Positions 34,976-43,374 of a stretch of 64,000 nucleotides of DNA are shown piece by piece (within the stretch, counting starts at the first letter, position 1; each line of letters starts with the position of its first letter). This DNA is from JAODBQ01 sp047602055 (GTDB lineage Bacteria; Actinomycetota; Acidimicrobiia; Acidimicrobiales; Ilumatobacteraceae). Position numbers and translations under genes: made by a program. The stretch spans positions 310,001 through 374,000 of the forward strand of contig JASGIG010000001.1 of NCBI GenBank assembly GCA_047602055.1. The letters are read 5' to 3'. The notes below the pieces were generated by a model. That model worked only from the letters and a program-made list of their open reading frames with translations. It did no database searches and had not been told where the DNA came from.

Positions 34976-36397
34976 GTGACACCCGACGAGTTCCGCAAGC
35001 ACGGCTACCAGCTGATCGACTGGATCGCCGACTACCTGGAGCACGTCGAGCAGTACCGGGTGTCCGCCGACGTGCAGCCCGGCGAGGTCCGGGCGATGCT
35101 GCCGGAGCACCCGCCGGCCGAGCCCGAACCGTTCGACGACGTCCTGGCCGACCTCGACCGCGTCGTCGTCCCAGGTCTCACCCACTGGCAGCACCCGAGC
35201 TTCTTCGCCTACTTCCCGGGGAACTCGTCGTACGCGGCGATCCTCGGCGACCTCGTCTCGACCGGGCTCGGCGTGCAGGGGATGAGCTGGGTGACGAGCC
35301 CGGCGTGCACCGAGGTCGAGACGCTGATGCTCGACTGGATGCAGGAGCTGCTCGGCCTGCCGGCGTCGTTCCGCAGCACGTCCGACGACGGTGGCGGGGT
35401 GATCCACGGCTCGGCGAGCGAGGCGACGCTGGCGTCGATCCTGGCGGCGCGGTGGCGGATCACCGGCGGGGCGGTCAACGCCGACGGCGACACGTCGAAG
35501 CTCGTTGCATATGCAACGACCCAGGCGCACTCCAGCATCGAGAAGGGTTTGCGGATCGCCGGCATCGGCACGTCGCACCTGCGCAACGTGCCGCACGACG
35601 CGTCGTCCGCGATGGACGCCACCGCGCTGGCATCGATGATCGCCGCCGACAAGGCCGCCGGGCTCGTGCCGTTCTGGGTGTGCGCGACGCGCGGCACGAC
35701 GTCGTCGATGGCCTTCGACCCGACGGCGGCGATCGGTGTGATCGCCCGCCGCGAAGGGCTGTGGCTGCACGTCGACGCGGCGATGAGCGGGATCGGCGCG
35801 CTGGTCCCCGAGTACCGCTGGATCAACGACGGGCTGGAGCTGGCCGACAGCTACTGCACGAACCCGCACAAGTGGATGGGCGTGGTGTTCGACTGCGACC
35901 TGTTCTTCACGTCGGACCGCCGCGCCCTGCTCGGGGCGCTGAGCATCCTGCCCGAGTACCTGCGCTCGGCGGCCGCCGAGTCGGGGGCGGCGATCGACTA
36001 CCGCGACTGGCAGGTGCCGCTCGGCCGGCGGTTCCGGTCGCTGAAGCTGTGGTTCAGCCTGCGCGCCGACGGCGTCGCCGCGGTGCAGGCGATGATCCGC
36101 CGCCACGTCGCGCTGACCGGCGAGCTGGCCCACTGGGTGGCTACCGACGAGCGCTTCGAGGTGGTCGCCCCGGCCCCGCTGAACCTGCTGTGCATCCGCC
36201 TGCGCGACGACGACCCGCAGCGTGGCGACGAGCGCACCGACGCCCTGATCACCGCGGCGAACGAGACGGGCGAAGCGCTGTTCACCCGGACCGTGCTCGA
36301 CGGCCGCGTCGCCCTGCGCTTCTCGATCGGCGGGCGCACCACCGAGGAGCGCCACGTCCGCGCCGGCTGGGAGCTCCTCAGACGCTTGACCCGTTGA
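34976..36397 (+). CDS. Pyridoxal-dependent decarboxylase, aromatic-L-amino-acid type
   Basis: This 473-residue group II decarboxylase has the family N-terminus (FRKHGYQLIDWIADYLEHVE), THWQHPSFFAYFPGNSSYAA, the cofactor-binding HVDAAMSG block and the Schiff-base Lys in NPHKWMGV. It resembles aromatic amino acid decarboxylases acting on Tyr, Trp or dopa. The GTG start is set by the homologous first residues. No transporter or oxidase that would define the product is adjacent. Confidence 0.92.
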   Translation: MTPDEFRKHGYQLIDWIADYLEHVEQYRVSADVQPGEVRAMLPEHPPAEPEPFDDVLADLDRVVVPGLTHWQHPSFFAYFPGNSSYAAILGDLVSTGLGVQGMSWVTSPACTEVETLMLDWMQELLGLPASFRSTSDDGGGVIHGSASEATLASILAARWRITGGAVNADGDTSKLVAYATTQAHSSIEKGLRIAGIGTSHLRNVPHDASSAMDATALASMIAADKAAGLVPFWVCATRGTTSSMAFDPTAAIGVIARREGLWLHVDAAMSGIGALVPEYRWINDGLELADSYCTNPHKWMGVVFDCDLFFTSDRRALLGALSILPEYLRSAAAESGAAIDYRDWQVPLGRRFRSLKLWFSLRADGVAAVQAMIRRHVALTGELAHWVATDERFEVVAPAPLNLLCIRLRDDDPQRGDERTDALITAANETGEALFTRTVLDGRVALRFSIGGRTTEERHVRAGWELLRRLTR

Positions 36398-36479
36398 GCA
36401 TTCGTGCCGTGACGGCCCGGCCGAAGGCCGCTCCTCGAAACTCGACCGAGATGAACGAGCGGATCGAGCGTCGAACCCT

Positions 36480-37289
36480 CTACAGCGCGTCGGGTTCCGG
36501 GCCGGTGATGCGGTGGGCGACGCGCAGGAGCTGGTGGAGCATGCGCGCCGTGGCGCCCCAGACGGTCTCGTCGTCGAGCTCGAAGAAGTAGATCGGCCGG
36601 TCGAGCGGCGGCGTCCCCCAGCGCTCCTCGCGGTACGTGCCGTCGACGAGCAGATCGGCGAGCGGCTCCCAGAACAGGCGGTCGACCTCACCGGTCGCGG
36701 CATGCAGCGGCGGGTCGTCACGGAGCACGCCGACGACCGGGACGATGTAGCTCAGGCTGACCACCGTCGACAGCGGCAGCAGCCGGCCGACGACGTCGAC
36801 CGAGCTCGGCGGCATCGCCACCTCCTCGGCGGCCTCGCGCAGCGCGGCCTCCTCGTAGGTCTCACCCTCGTCGAGGCGCCCTCCGGGGAAGCTGATCTCG
36901 CCGCGGTGGTTGCGCAGGTTCATCGACCGCCGGGTGAGCAGCACCTCGGCACCCTGAGGACCGTCACGCAGGGCGACGAGCACCGCCGACGGCCGAGCGC
37001 CCGGGAACATCGGCAGCACGTCGGCGGGCAGCTCCCGGGCGCGCAGCGCGTCGACCACCTCGGCGGCGGTGAGCGACGCGGTCGCGCCGGCCCACGGCGC
37101 GTCGCGTCCCGGCGTCCAAGCGGCGGGCCGGGGGATGTGCTGGCGCCCGCCGGCCCGGCGCAGCGGGCCAGGGGGCGCGGCCGGTGACGGCCGTGCATCC
37201 CGGCCGGGCGAGCGACCGCCAGGGGGCCGACCGGCGATGGGGTTCGCGGGCGCAGCCCCCGGCTGGTCAGGCGCTGGGGGTCCAGCCAC
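36480..37289 (-). CDS. NUDIX hydrolase, CoA pyrophosphatase (NudL)-like
   Basis: The NUDIX box GRLDEGETYEEAALREAAEEV is complete, preceded by the MNLRNHRGEISFPGG motif typical of CoA diphosphatases, which cleave CoA to 4'-phosphopantetheine. The conserved part begins around HIPRPAAWTPGRDAPWAGA. The frame is open to an ATG at 37289, but the first 30-odd residues are read from a dispersed repeat and are Pro/Arg/Gly-rich, so the true start is probably internal and perhaps non-ATG. Confidence 0.85.
   Translation of the reverse strand: MAGPPAPDQPGAAPANPIAGRPPGGRSPGRDARPSPAAPPGPLRRAGGRQHIPRPAAWTPGRDAPWAGATASLTAAEVVDALRARELPADVLPMFPGARPSAVLVALRDGPQGAEVLLTRRSMNLRNHRGEISFPGGRLDEGETYEEAALREAAEEVAMPPSSVDVVGRLLPLSTVVSLSYIVPVVGVLRDDPPLHAATGEVDRLFWEPLADLLVDGTYREERWGTPPLDRPIYFFELDDETVWGATARMLHQLLRVAHRITGPEPDAL
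37209..37264 (+). repeat. GC-rich hairpin repeat, copy 1
   Basis: The block runs from GCGACCGCCAGGG to GGGGTTCGCGGGCGCAGCCC and its GGGGGCTGCG-type palindrome. It matches the reverse complement of 61151-61203 and, in its second half, 40228-40267. It overlaps the apparent start of the NUDIX gene. Confidence 0.7.
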
Positions 37290-37434
37290 TGTCGATCAGC
37301 TGCTGCAGCACGGTCGGCAGGCCGGCGGTCTTCATGTTGGCCAGCACCTTGCCGGGTGTCTCCTCGCCGCGCTCCCACTCCTCCCAGGCGTGCAACAGCT
37401 TGGTGAGATCCGGTGCCGGCGGCTCGAACGACAT
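37267..37434 (-). CDS. Small conserved-looking protein of unknown function
   Basis: The 55-residue frame begins MSFEPPAPDLTKLLHAWEEW and ends QQLIDSGWTPSA. It is rich in Glu, Lys and Leu, has normal protein composition for this region and ends in the gap before the NUDIX gene. It could instead be the tail of the upstream methyltransferase, since the frame is open between them with no stop. Amphipathic helices are likely. I know no function. Confidence 0.6.
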   Translation of the reverse strand: MSFEPPAPDLTKLLHAWEEWERGEETPGKVLANMKTAGLPTVLQQLIDSGWTPSA

Positions 37435-38186
37435 GGCTGGCAGGCTACGAGCGACGAACACGAACTCGCGGCCCGGACGATCCGGGGCGTCGCGGACGTC
37501 GACCACCTCGAAGCCGGCGGCGGCCAGCGACGCCTCGATCCCGCGCTCGAACGGAACCGGAGCGTGGACGTCGACTCGACCAGACCCGACGGCAGCACCG
37601 TCGTCGTCCGGAACATCACCAGCTCGCCGCGCACGTCGAGCACCTCCTCCCATGCCTCGACGGTCCTGATGCCGGCGACGTCGACGCGCCGGTGTGTGCC
37701 TGCCCGCGTCCACCCCTCCCACGCCCGACGTCCGGGGTCACGCACCTCGAAGACCAGCCAGCCGCCCGGGCGCAGCGCGCCGGCAATCCCGGCGAGCGTC
37801 CGCCGCCACGACTCGTCGGTGACCAACACCTGGGCGACGTTGCCGGTCATGAGCGCCGCGTCGACAACGAGCGACGGCAGCGTCGTCGCGTCGCCGCACA
37901 GCCAGTGGACCGCGTCAGCCCCCGGCTCGGCGCGGGCGACGTCGAGGCTGGCGCGGGCGGGGTCGACGCCGACGACCCCGATGCCGCTGTCGGCGAGCAG
38001 ACAGGCGAACGTGCCGGTCCCGCAGCCGACGTCGAGGACGGTGCGCGCCCCGAGCTCGGCGACGATCGCCCCGTACACGTCGAGGTCGCCGCGGTCCGGG
38101 TCGAGCGAGTCGTAGACGGCGGCAAGGCGAGGATCCTCGAAGATCGCGTCGGCCACCGTCGGAGCGTGCCCGCCCGTCGACGACAT
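37435..38186 (-). CDS. SAM-dependent class I methyltransferase, frame break
   Basis: The N-terminal part has the SAM motif VLDVGCGTGTFACLLAD and the acidic second motif GVVGVDPARASLDVAR, with LRPGGWLVFEVRDPGRRAW later. After SGLVESTSTLRF the sequence becomes Ser/Arg-rich, while the neighbouring frame continues sensibly as GIEASLAAAGFEVVDVRDAP and FVFVARS, so one base is missing or two are extra near 37560. The start ATG is at 38186. The substrate is unknown. Confidence 0.8.
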
Positions 38187-38200
38187 GGTCAACTGCGTTC

Positions 38201-39064
38201 ATGAGTGCGCCACCGAACGAAGCAGTCCGTGTCGGTACCGACGGGCACGTGCGGCGGCTGACCCTGTGCCGGCCGGCGGCGTACAACACGATCACCCCGC
38301 GGCTGCGCGACGAGCTGGCCACAGCACTCGACGCCGCGCAGGACGACCGCGACGTGCGGGTGATCCTGCTCGACGCGGAGGGTCCGGCGTTCTGCGCCGG
38401 CTACGGGCTCGACTGGTCGACCTCGGCGCAGGCGCGCGACGACCAAGCGCGGCGGGCATGGGACACCGCCGCCGACCAGCACGTGATCGGTCGCTTCGCG
38501 GCGACGTGGGCGAAGCTGCACGACTCGTCGAAGCCGACGATCGCCGCCGTGCAGGGCTGGTGCATCGCCGGCGGGACGAACATCGTGTTCAACGCCCATC
38601 TCATCGTCGCCGCCGAGTCGGCGCGCTTCGGCTACCCGCCGTCGCGGGTCTGGGGCGTGCCCGAGGCGCCGTGGAACTGGGTGGCGCGGATGGGCATGCA
38701 ACGAGCCCGGCGGTACATGCTCACCGGCGACGAGTTCACCGCCGCCGAGGCCCTGGCGATGGGCGTGGTGCTCGAGGTGGTGCCCGACGCCGACCTCGCC
38801 GAGCGCTCGATGGCACTGGCCCAGCGCATCGCCCAGGTACCGGCGAACCAGCTGGAGATGATCACGTGGGCGCTGAACGCTGTCGCCGACCACCAGTACG
38901 ACCCGCCGGCGTCACGGCGTCTCGGGACGGTCTTCGACGGCGTCGCCCGCCACAGCCAGGAGGGTCTCGACTTCGTCGCCCGCTCCCAGGAGGTCGGCTT
39001 CCGCGAGGCCGTCCGCGAGCGCGATCGCCCGTTCGGCGACTACGGCGAGCGCCCGCGCCGTTGA
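38201..39064 (+). CDS. Enoyl-CoA hydratase/isomerase-family protein
   Basis: The 287-residue crotonase-fold protein has the first oxyanion segment FCAGYGLDWS and the second KPTIAAVQGWCIAGGTNIVF. The usual catalytic Glu pair is not obvious: the second segment ends in GTNIVFNAHLIVAAES and PPSRVWGVPEAPW, so chemistry other than simple hydration is possible. It diverges from the methyltransferase gene. Confidence 0.88.
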   Translation: MSAPPNEAVRVGTDGHVRRLTLCRPAAYNTITPRLRDELATALDAAQDDRDVRVILLDAEGPAFCAGYGLDWSTSAQARDDQARRAWDTAADQHVIGRFAATWAKLHDSSKPTIAAVQGWCIAGGTNIVFNAHLIVAAESARFGYPPSRVWGVPEAPWNWVARMGMQRARRYMLTGDEFTAAEALAMGVVLEVVPDADLAERSMALAQRIAQVPANQLEMITWALNAVADHQYDPPASRRLGTVFDGVARHSQEGLDFVARSQEVGFREAVRERDRPFGDYGERPRR

Positions 39065-39066
39065 CG

Positions 39067-39417
39067 TCAGGTCACGCTGGCGGCCGGGTTCTCGTCGGCC
39101 GCAACCAGGTAGAAGACCGCGCCGTCCTCGTCGAAGCGAGCCACGCCGCCAACGCGGAACGTCGTCCCATCGGCGTACGTGTTCCTGGCGAGCGCGACGA
39201 GCACCGAGCCGGCACCGCTCACGCTGATCGTGTCGTGGCGCGTCCAGCCCTGGTCGACCATCCCCTACAAGGCGGTGATGATCTCGTCGCGGGACTTGCC
39301 GACGTACTCGAGCACGCAGTCGTCGCCCAACAGGCGCCCCGAACCCGTCGAGGGTGCCGTCCTCGTTCAGCCTGTCGGCCGCCTTGAACCATGCGGGGCC
39401 ACATCGTCACGGCGTCC
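39067..39417 (-). pseudogene. SnoaL/NTF2-like gene with frameshifts and a stop codon
   Basis: The C-terminal 64 codons (MVDQGWTRHDTISVSGAGSV to the end) read like a SnoaL-type NTF2 fold. Upstream, a second segment reads LLGDDCVLEYVGKSRDEIIT and meets an in-frame TAG just before GMVDQG. A third segment, WFKAADRLNEDGTLDGFGA, lies in yet another frame. One stop and two shifts in about 110 codons indicate a dead gene. Confidence 0.65.
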
Positions 39418-39535
39418 ATCGGCGCCCCCTGACGCACCGGCGGTGCGCCGCCCGGCGGCGGCGCTCCCCATCTCGCCCGGTGCTCGCCGACGTCATGCGC
39501 CCGTTCGGCTGACGGCACAAGGGGTGGCCGGGCGA

Positions 39536-40084
39536 TCACTCCGGCGGCTGTTGCCGCTTGGCCTTCATCTGGCGGACGGTGTTGACACCGCTGCCGACGA
39601 TCCGCCCGGCGGTGCGACCGATGTCGGCGCTGCGACCCGTCGGCGCGGCAGCCGGCCTCGGCGTGGCTCCCGGCGTCGCCGGCGCCGTCGTCTCGCTCGT
39701 GACCGCCGCCGGGTCGGGGGCGAGCGCCTTGCGCTTGACCTTCTCGATGAAGCTGCTCTGCCACCAGATGAACGTGTGCACGAAGGCGATCGCCAGCATG
39801 ATCATCCGCGTCGAGCCCTCGATGCTCACCCACGGCTGGAGCGCGGCGACGACCTCGAAGGCGATGATGCCGACGTCGATCACCCGGTGCAGCCGGCGAT
39901 CGATCACCTGGAACGCGGCGAGCGGCGCCTTGGTGACGGCGGCGTGGACGATGATCACCCCGGCGACGACGCACGGCACCAGCGGCGTCGGGCTCTGCAC
40001 GCCGACGGCGACGAGCGCCAGGCCGAGCAGGTACTCGGCGAACTGGTGCAGCCAGAACGGCCGCTTGGCGACGCCCTCACCCAT
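39536..40084 (-). CDS. Hypothetical membrane protein
   Basis: The 182-residue protein begins MGEGVAKRPFWLHQFAEYLL. It has about four membrane segments (around LGLALVAVGVQ, LVPCVVAGVIIVHAAVT, VIDVGIIAFEVVAAL and MIMLAIAFVHTFIWW) and then a long charged, Ala/Pro-rich cytoplasmic tail. I know no function. A longer open frame upstream is Arg/Pro-rich and unlikely to be translated. Confidence 0.7.
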   Translation of the reverse strand: MGEGVAKRPFWLHQFAEYLLGLALVAVGVQSPTPLVPCVVAGVIIVHAAVTKAPLAAFQVIDRRLHRVIDVGIIAFEVVAALQPWVSIEGSTRMIMLAIAFVHTFIWWQSSFIEKVKRKALAPDPAAVTSETTAPATPGATPRPAAAPTGRSADIGRTAGRIVGSGVNTVRQMKAKRQQPPE

Positions 40085-40149
40085 GCCGATCGACGCTAAC
40101 GGCTCACGGACGCGCTGCGGCCCGGATGTGAGACACCCGGGCCGCAGCA

Positions 40150-40170
40150 CCCGAGAGCAAAGCTCTCGGG
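40150..40170. terminator. Stem-loop downstream of groL
   Basis: CCCGAGAGC, AAA, GCTCTCGGG forms a perfect 9-bp stem with a three-base loop, 101 bases past the groL stop and 66 bases before the start of the convergently placed membrane protein gene's upstream region. It is the best candidate for the end of the groSL transcript. Confidence 0.65.
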
Positions 40171-40227
40171 TCGATCAGTGGAGAACCCCCAGTGCCCGTC
40201 CGAGAACGATTCCGCGGCAGGTCGGCG

Positions 40228-40267
40228 GCGAAGCCACCAGGGGGTTCACGGGGGCGCAGCCCCCGTG
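40228..40267 (+). repeat. GC-rich hairpin repeat, copy 2
   Basis: This shorter copy (GCGAAGCCACCAGGGGGTTC through the CGGGGGCGCAGCCCCCG palindrome) shares its second half with 37209-37264 and 61151-61203. It lies within a few bases of the groL stop codon. Confidence 0.65.
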
Positions 40268-40270
40268 TGA

Positions 40271-41911
40271 CTACATCATCCCGGGCATGCCACCCATGCC
40301 GCCCATGCCGCCGCCCGGCATCGCCGGCGCAGCCTTCTCGGGCTTGTCGGCGACGAGGCACTCGGTGGTGAGCACCAGGGCCGCGATCGACGCCGCGTTC
40401 TGCAGCGCCGCACGGGTGACCTTGGCGGGGTCGATGATGCCGGCCTTGAACAGGTCGACGAACTCACCGGTGGCCGCGTTGAGGCCGGTGCTGCCGGTCT
40501 CGTCCTCCAGCTGGCGGACGGTGACGGCACCCTCCAGCCCGGCGTTGTCGGCGATCAGCCGAGCCGGCGCCGTGAGCGACTCCCACACGGTGCGGGCACC
40601 GGTGGCCTCGTCGCCCGACAGCGAGTCGACGACGCTCTTGACCGAGCTGCGGGCACGCACCAGGGCGGTGCCGCCACCGGCGACCACACCCTCCTCGATG
40701 GCCGCGCGGGTGGCCGACACGGCGTCCTCGATGCGGTGCTTCTTCTCCTTCAGCTCGACCTCGGTGGCCGCGCCGACCTTGATCACGGCGACGCCGCCGG
40801 CCAGCTTGGCCAGCCGCTCCTGGAGCTTCTCGCGGTCCCAGTCGCTGTCGGTGTTGTCGATCTCGGTCTTGATCTGGTTGATCCGGCCCTCGACGTCGGA
40901 CTTCTCGCCGGCGCCGTCGACGATCGTTGTCTCGTCCTTGGTGACGATGATCCGCTTGGCCCGGCCGAGCAGGTCGAGCGTGACGTTCTCCAGCTTGAGG
41001 CCGACCTCCTCGCTGATGACCTGGCCACCGGTGAGGACGGCCATGTCCTGCAGCATCGCCTTGCGGCGGTCGCCGAAGCCCGGGGCCTTGACGGCCGCCG
41101 AGTTGAAGGTGCCACGGATCTTGTTGACGACCAGGGTGGCGAGGGCCTCGCCCTCGACGTCCTCGGCGACGATCAGCAGCGGGCGGCCGGTCTTCATCAC
41201 GGCCTCCAGCGCCGGCAGCAGCGACTGCACCGTGGAGATCTTCGAACCCATGAACAGGATGTAGGGGTCCTCCAGCACCGCCTCCTGGCGGTCCTGGTCG
41301 GTGACGAAGTACGGGGACAGGTAACCCTTGTCGAACTGCATGCCCTCGGTGAACTCGAGCTCGGTGCCGAAGGTGTTGCTCTCCTCGACGGTGACCACGC
41401 CGTCCTTGCCGACCTTGTCGATGGCGTTGGCGATGACCTCGCCGATCGACGCGTCGGCGGCCGAGATGGTGGCGACGGAGGCGATGTCGGTCTTGTCGTC
41501 GACGTCCTTGGACTGCGACTTGATCGACTCGACCGCGGCGGCGACGGCCTTCTCGATGCCCTTCTTCAGGCCCATCGGGTTGGCCCCGGCGGCGACGTTG
41601 CGCATGCCGTGGGCGACCATCGCCTGGGCGAGCACCGTGGCCGTGGTGGTGCCGTCACCGGCGACGTCGTTGGTCTTGGTGGCGACCTCCTTCACCAACT
41701 GGGCGCCCATGTTCTCGAAGGGGTCGTCGAGCTCGACCTCCTTGGCGATGGACACGCCGTCGTTGGTGATGGTCGGGGCGCCGAACTTCTTGTCGAGGAC
41801 GACGTTGCGGCCGCGCGGCCCGAGGGTGACCTTGACCGTGTCGGCGAGCTTGTTCACCCCCGCTTCCAGGGCGCGACGAGCCTCGTCGTCGAACTTCAGT
41901 TGCTTGGCCAT
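40271..41911 (-). CDS. groL: 60 kDa chaperonin GroEL
   Basis: GroEL forms the folding chamber with GroES. The 546-residue protein begins MAKQLKFDDEARRALEAGVN, has the ATP-site stretch VTLGPRGRNVVLDKKFGAP and GDGTTTATVLAQ, and ends in a Gly-Met tail (GGMGGMGGMPGMM), the type found in housekeeping GroEL. The gene follows groS after 12 bases. The two share the CIRCE-controlled promoter upstream of groS. Confidence 0.97.
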   Translation of the reverse strand: MAKQLKFDDEARRALEAGVNKLADTVKVTLGPRGRNVVLDKKFGAPTITNDGVSIAKEVELDDPFENMGAQLVKEVATKTNDVAGDGTTTATVLAQAMVAHGMRNVAAGANPMGLKKGIEKAVAAAVESIKSQSKDVDDKTDIASVATISAADASIGEVIANAIDKVGKDGVVTVEESNTFGTELEFTEGMQFDKGYLSPYFVTDQDRQEAVLEDPYILFMGSKISTVQSLLPALEAVMKTGRPLLIVAEDVEGEALATLVVNKIRGTFNSAAVKAPGFGDRRKAMLQDMAVLTGGQVISEEVGLKLENVTLDLLGRAKRIIVTKDETTIVDGAGEKSDVEGRINQIKTEIDNTDSDWDREKLQERLAKLAGGVAVIKVGAATEVELKEKKHRIEDAVSATRAAIEEGVVAGGGTALVRARSSVKSVVDSLSGDEATGARTVWESLTAPARLIADNAGLEGAVTVRQLEDETGSTGLNAATGEFVDLFKAGIIDPAKVTRAALQNAASIAALVLTTECLVADKPEKAAPAMPGGGMGGMGGMPGMM

Positions 41912-41923
41912 GGTGTCAGCGGC

Positions 41924-42217
41924 TCACTTCTCGACGATCGCGAGGACGTCACGGCTGGTGAGGATCAGCAGATCGTCGCCGTCGACGGTGACCTCGGTGC
42001 CGCCGTACTTGCTGTACAGGACGGTGTCGCCGACCTTGACATCGAGGGCGATCAGCTCGCCCGTGCTCTCGGCGCGCTTGCCCGGGCCGACGGCGAGGAC
42101 CTCGCCCTGCTGCGGCTTCTCCTTCGCGGTGTCGGGGATGACGAGGCCGGACGCAGTGGTCTGCTCGGCTTCGCTGGGCTTCACGACGATGCGGTCGTCG
42201 AGGGGCTTGAGACTCAT
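41924..42217 (-). CDS. groS: 10 kDa co-chaperonin GroES
   Basis: The 97-residue protein (MSLKPLDDRIVVKPSEAEQT, mobile loop TTASGLVIPDTAKEKPQQGE, and VKVGDTVLYSKYGGTEV) is a complete GroES, the lid of the chaperonin. It is the first gene of the groS-groL operon and lies downstream of two CIRCE operators. Confidence 0.97.
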   Translation of the reverse strand: MSLKPLDDRIVVKPSEAEQTTASGLVIPDTAKEKPQQGEVLAVGPGKRAESTGELIALDVKVGDTVLYSKYGGTEVTVDGDDLLILTSRDVLAIVEK

Positions 42218-42279
42218 GGGTGCAGGCCTCCGTTGGCTGGCATGTGTATGAGGAGTGGCACTGGGCCGACGAGCGACGA

Positions 42280-42306
42280 TTAGCAGTCGCCCGGTGCGAG
42301 TGCCAA
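42280..42306. promoter_or_regulatory. CIRCE element 1 (HrcA operator)
   Basis: TTAGCAGTC, nine bases, GAGTGCCAA matches the CIRCE consensus TTAGCACTC-N9-GAGTGCTAA at 8 of 9 positions in each arm. It lies 63 bases upstream of the groS start, where bound HrcA repressor would block transcription. Confidence 0.85.
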
Positions 42307-42328
42307 CTCTACGACATCACCTGCGTCA

Positions 42329-42355
42329 TTAGCAACCGGCACCCGAGAGTGCTAA
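42329..42355. promoter_or_regulatory. CIRCE element 2 (HrcA operator)
   Basis: TTAGCAACC, nine bases, GAGTGCTAA has one perfect arm and one arm with two mismatches to the consensus. Its centre is 49 bases from that of element 1. It ends 10 bases before the start of the divergent P-loop phosphotransferase gene, so that gene may share the control. Confidence 0.8.
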
Positions 42356-42365
42356 TACGCGGCTG

Positions 42366-43166
42366 ATGGAATACTCGGGCGCCATGGCGATGTCGTCGTG
42401 GCCGCCGGGCGCTGAGGTGCCGCTGTTGCTCAGGGCGCTCCTCGCCGGCGACAGAGGCGTGATGGCGCCGTCACGAGAAGTGAGTCCGGCCCACGCCGAC
42501 ATGCTCGCTGGCATCGCTGCCAGCGAGTCTCGGGTCGAGTGGTTCGGGGTGAACGAGCGACGCGTCGATGCCGTGGTCTCGGTCGGAGAGAACGAGTTCC
42601 GCGTCGTCTACTTCACATCCGACGGACGCACCGTCGACGAACTGGCAGTGTTCCGCCGCCCGCCCGATTTCACCGGCGTCGACGGCGGCCGGGTCGTGGT
42701 GGTCAACGGCCCATCGGGCTCGGGCAAGTCGTCCGTCCTCGACGCGATCGCTGCCAGCAGCGAACTGCCGTGGGTGATCTTCGACGAGCCTGTCCTCGGC
42801 AGCGTCCGTCAGCCGTATCTGATCTGGCGTGATCGTGCGCCAGTGCTGCATCTCGGGTTCCTCGATGCCATCGCCGCAGTCGCCCGTCGTGGCAACCTCG
42901 TCGGGCTCTCCGCAGCCGGACATCCCGCCGGTCGGATCGACGAAGTGTTCGTGGGCATCGAGACGGTGCGAGTCGGCCTCGACTGCTCGACGGAGGCCCT
43001 GATCGACCGGGAGCGCGGACGCGACGGGCGATGGGGCGGCCTGGCGGTCAGTTCCCTGCGCGACCACGACGGCTGGCGCTACGACCTTCGCTTCGACACC
43101 CAACAGACAACGGCCAGCAACATCGCCATCGCCGTGTTGGATCGCCTCGGGCTTCCGTCCGCCTGA
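42366..43166 (+). CDS. P-loop phosphotransferase, chloramphenicol phosphotransferase-like fold
   Basis: The 266-residue protein has an N-terminal part of about 110 residues of unknown type, then Walker A VVVNGPSGSGKSSVLDAIAA and a C-terminal half with the pattern of small-molecule kinases in the CPT-like family (WVIFDEPVLGSVRQPYLIW; IDRERGRDGRWGGLA). The start is the ATG at 42366, next to the second CIRCE element. Its true substrate is unknown, and I would not infer drug resistance from the fold. Confidence 0.7.
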   Translation: MEYSGAMAMSSWPPGAEVPLLLRALLAGDRGVMAPSREVSPAHADMLAGIAASESRVEWFGVNERRVDAVVSVGENEFRVVYFTSDGRTVDELAVFRRPPDFTGVDGGRVVVVNGPSGSGKSSVLDAIAASSELPWVIFDEPVLGSVRQPYLIWRDRAPVLHLGFLDAIAAVARRGNLVGLSAAGHPAGRIDEVFVGIETVRVGLDCSTEALIDRERGRDGRWGGLAVSSLRDHDGWRYDLRFDTQQTTASNIAIAVLDRLGLPSA

Positions 43167-43374
43167 CGCCGCCCTCGAGCCCGACATCCTGCCGTCGCGA
43201 TCGGTCGCGATATTCAGGACACACTCCACAGGGAGTGCGCGGTCGGGCATCCCTTCTGCCTCGTGTTCGGTCAGGACGACTGACCGTCGTCGATGCCGGC
43301 GGCCGATCGGCGGGTCGTCGGATGGGAGTACCATCGCTGCATCCCGCCGGGGGGCGGGTGGGGAGCGTGAGTCC
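43167..43374. other. Non-coding gap
   Basis: No gene-like frame is visible. A GGGGGGCGGGTGGGGAGCG-type purine-rich run (around 43350-43368) just before the next ATG could contain its ribosome-binding site (GGGGAG). Confidence 0.35.

Noticed and set aside
42366..43166. Chloramphenicol resistance gene
   Set aside because: Only the fold is similar; the protein has a long extra N-terminus, and no resistance function can be read from the sequence.
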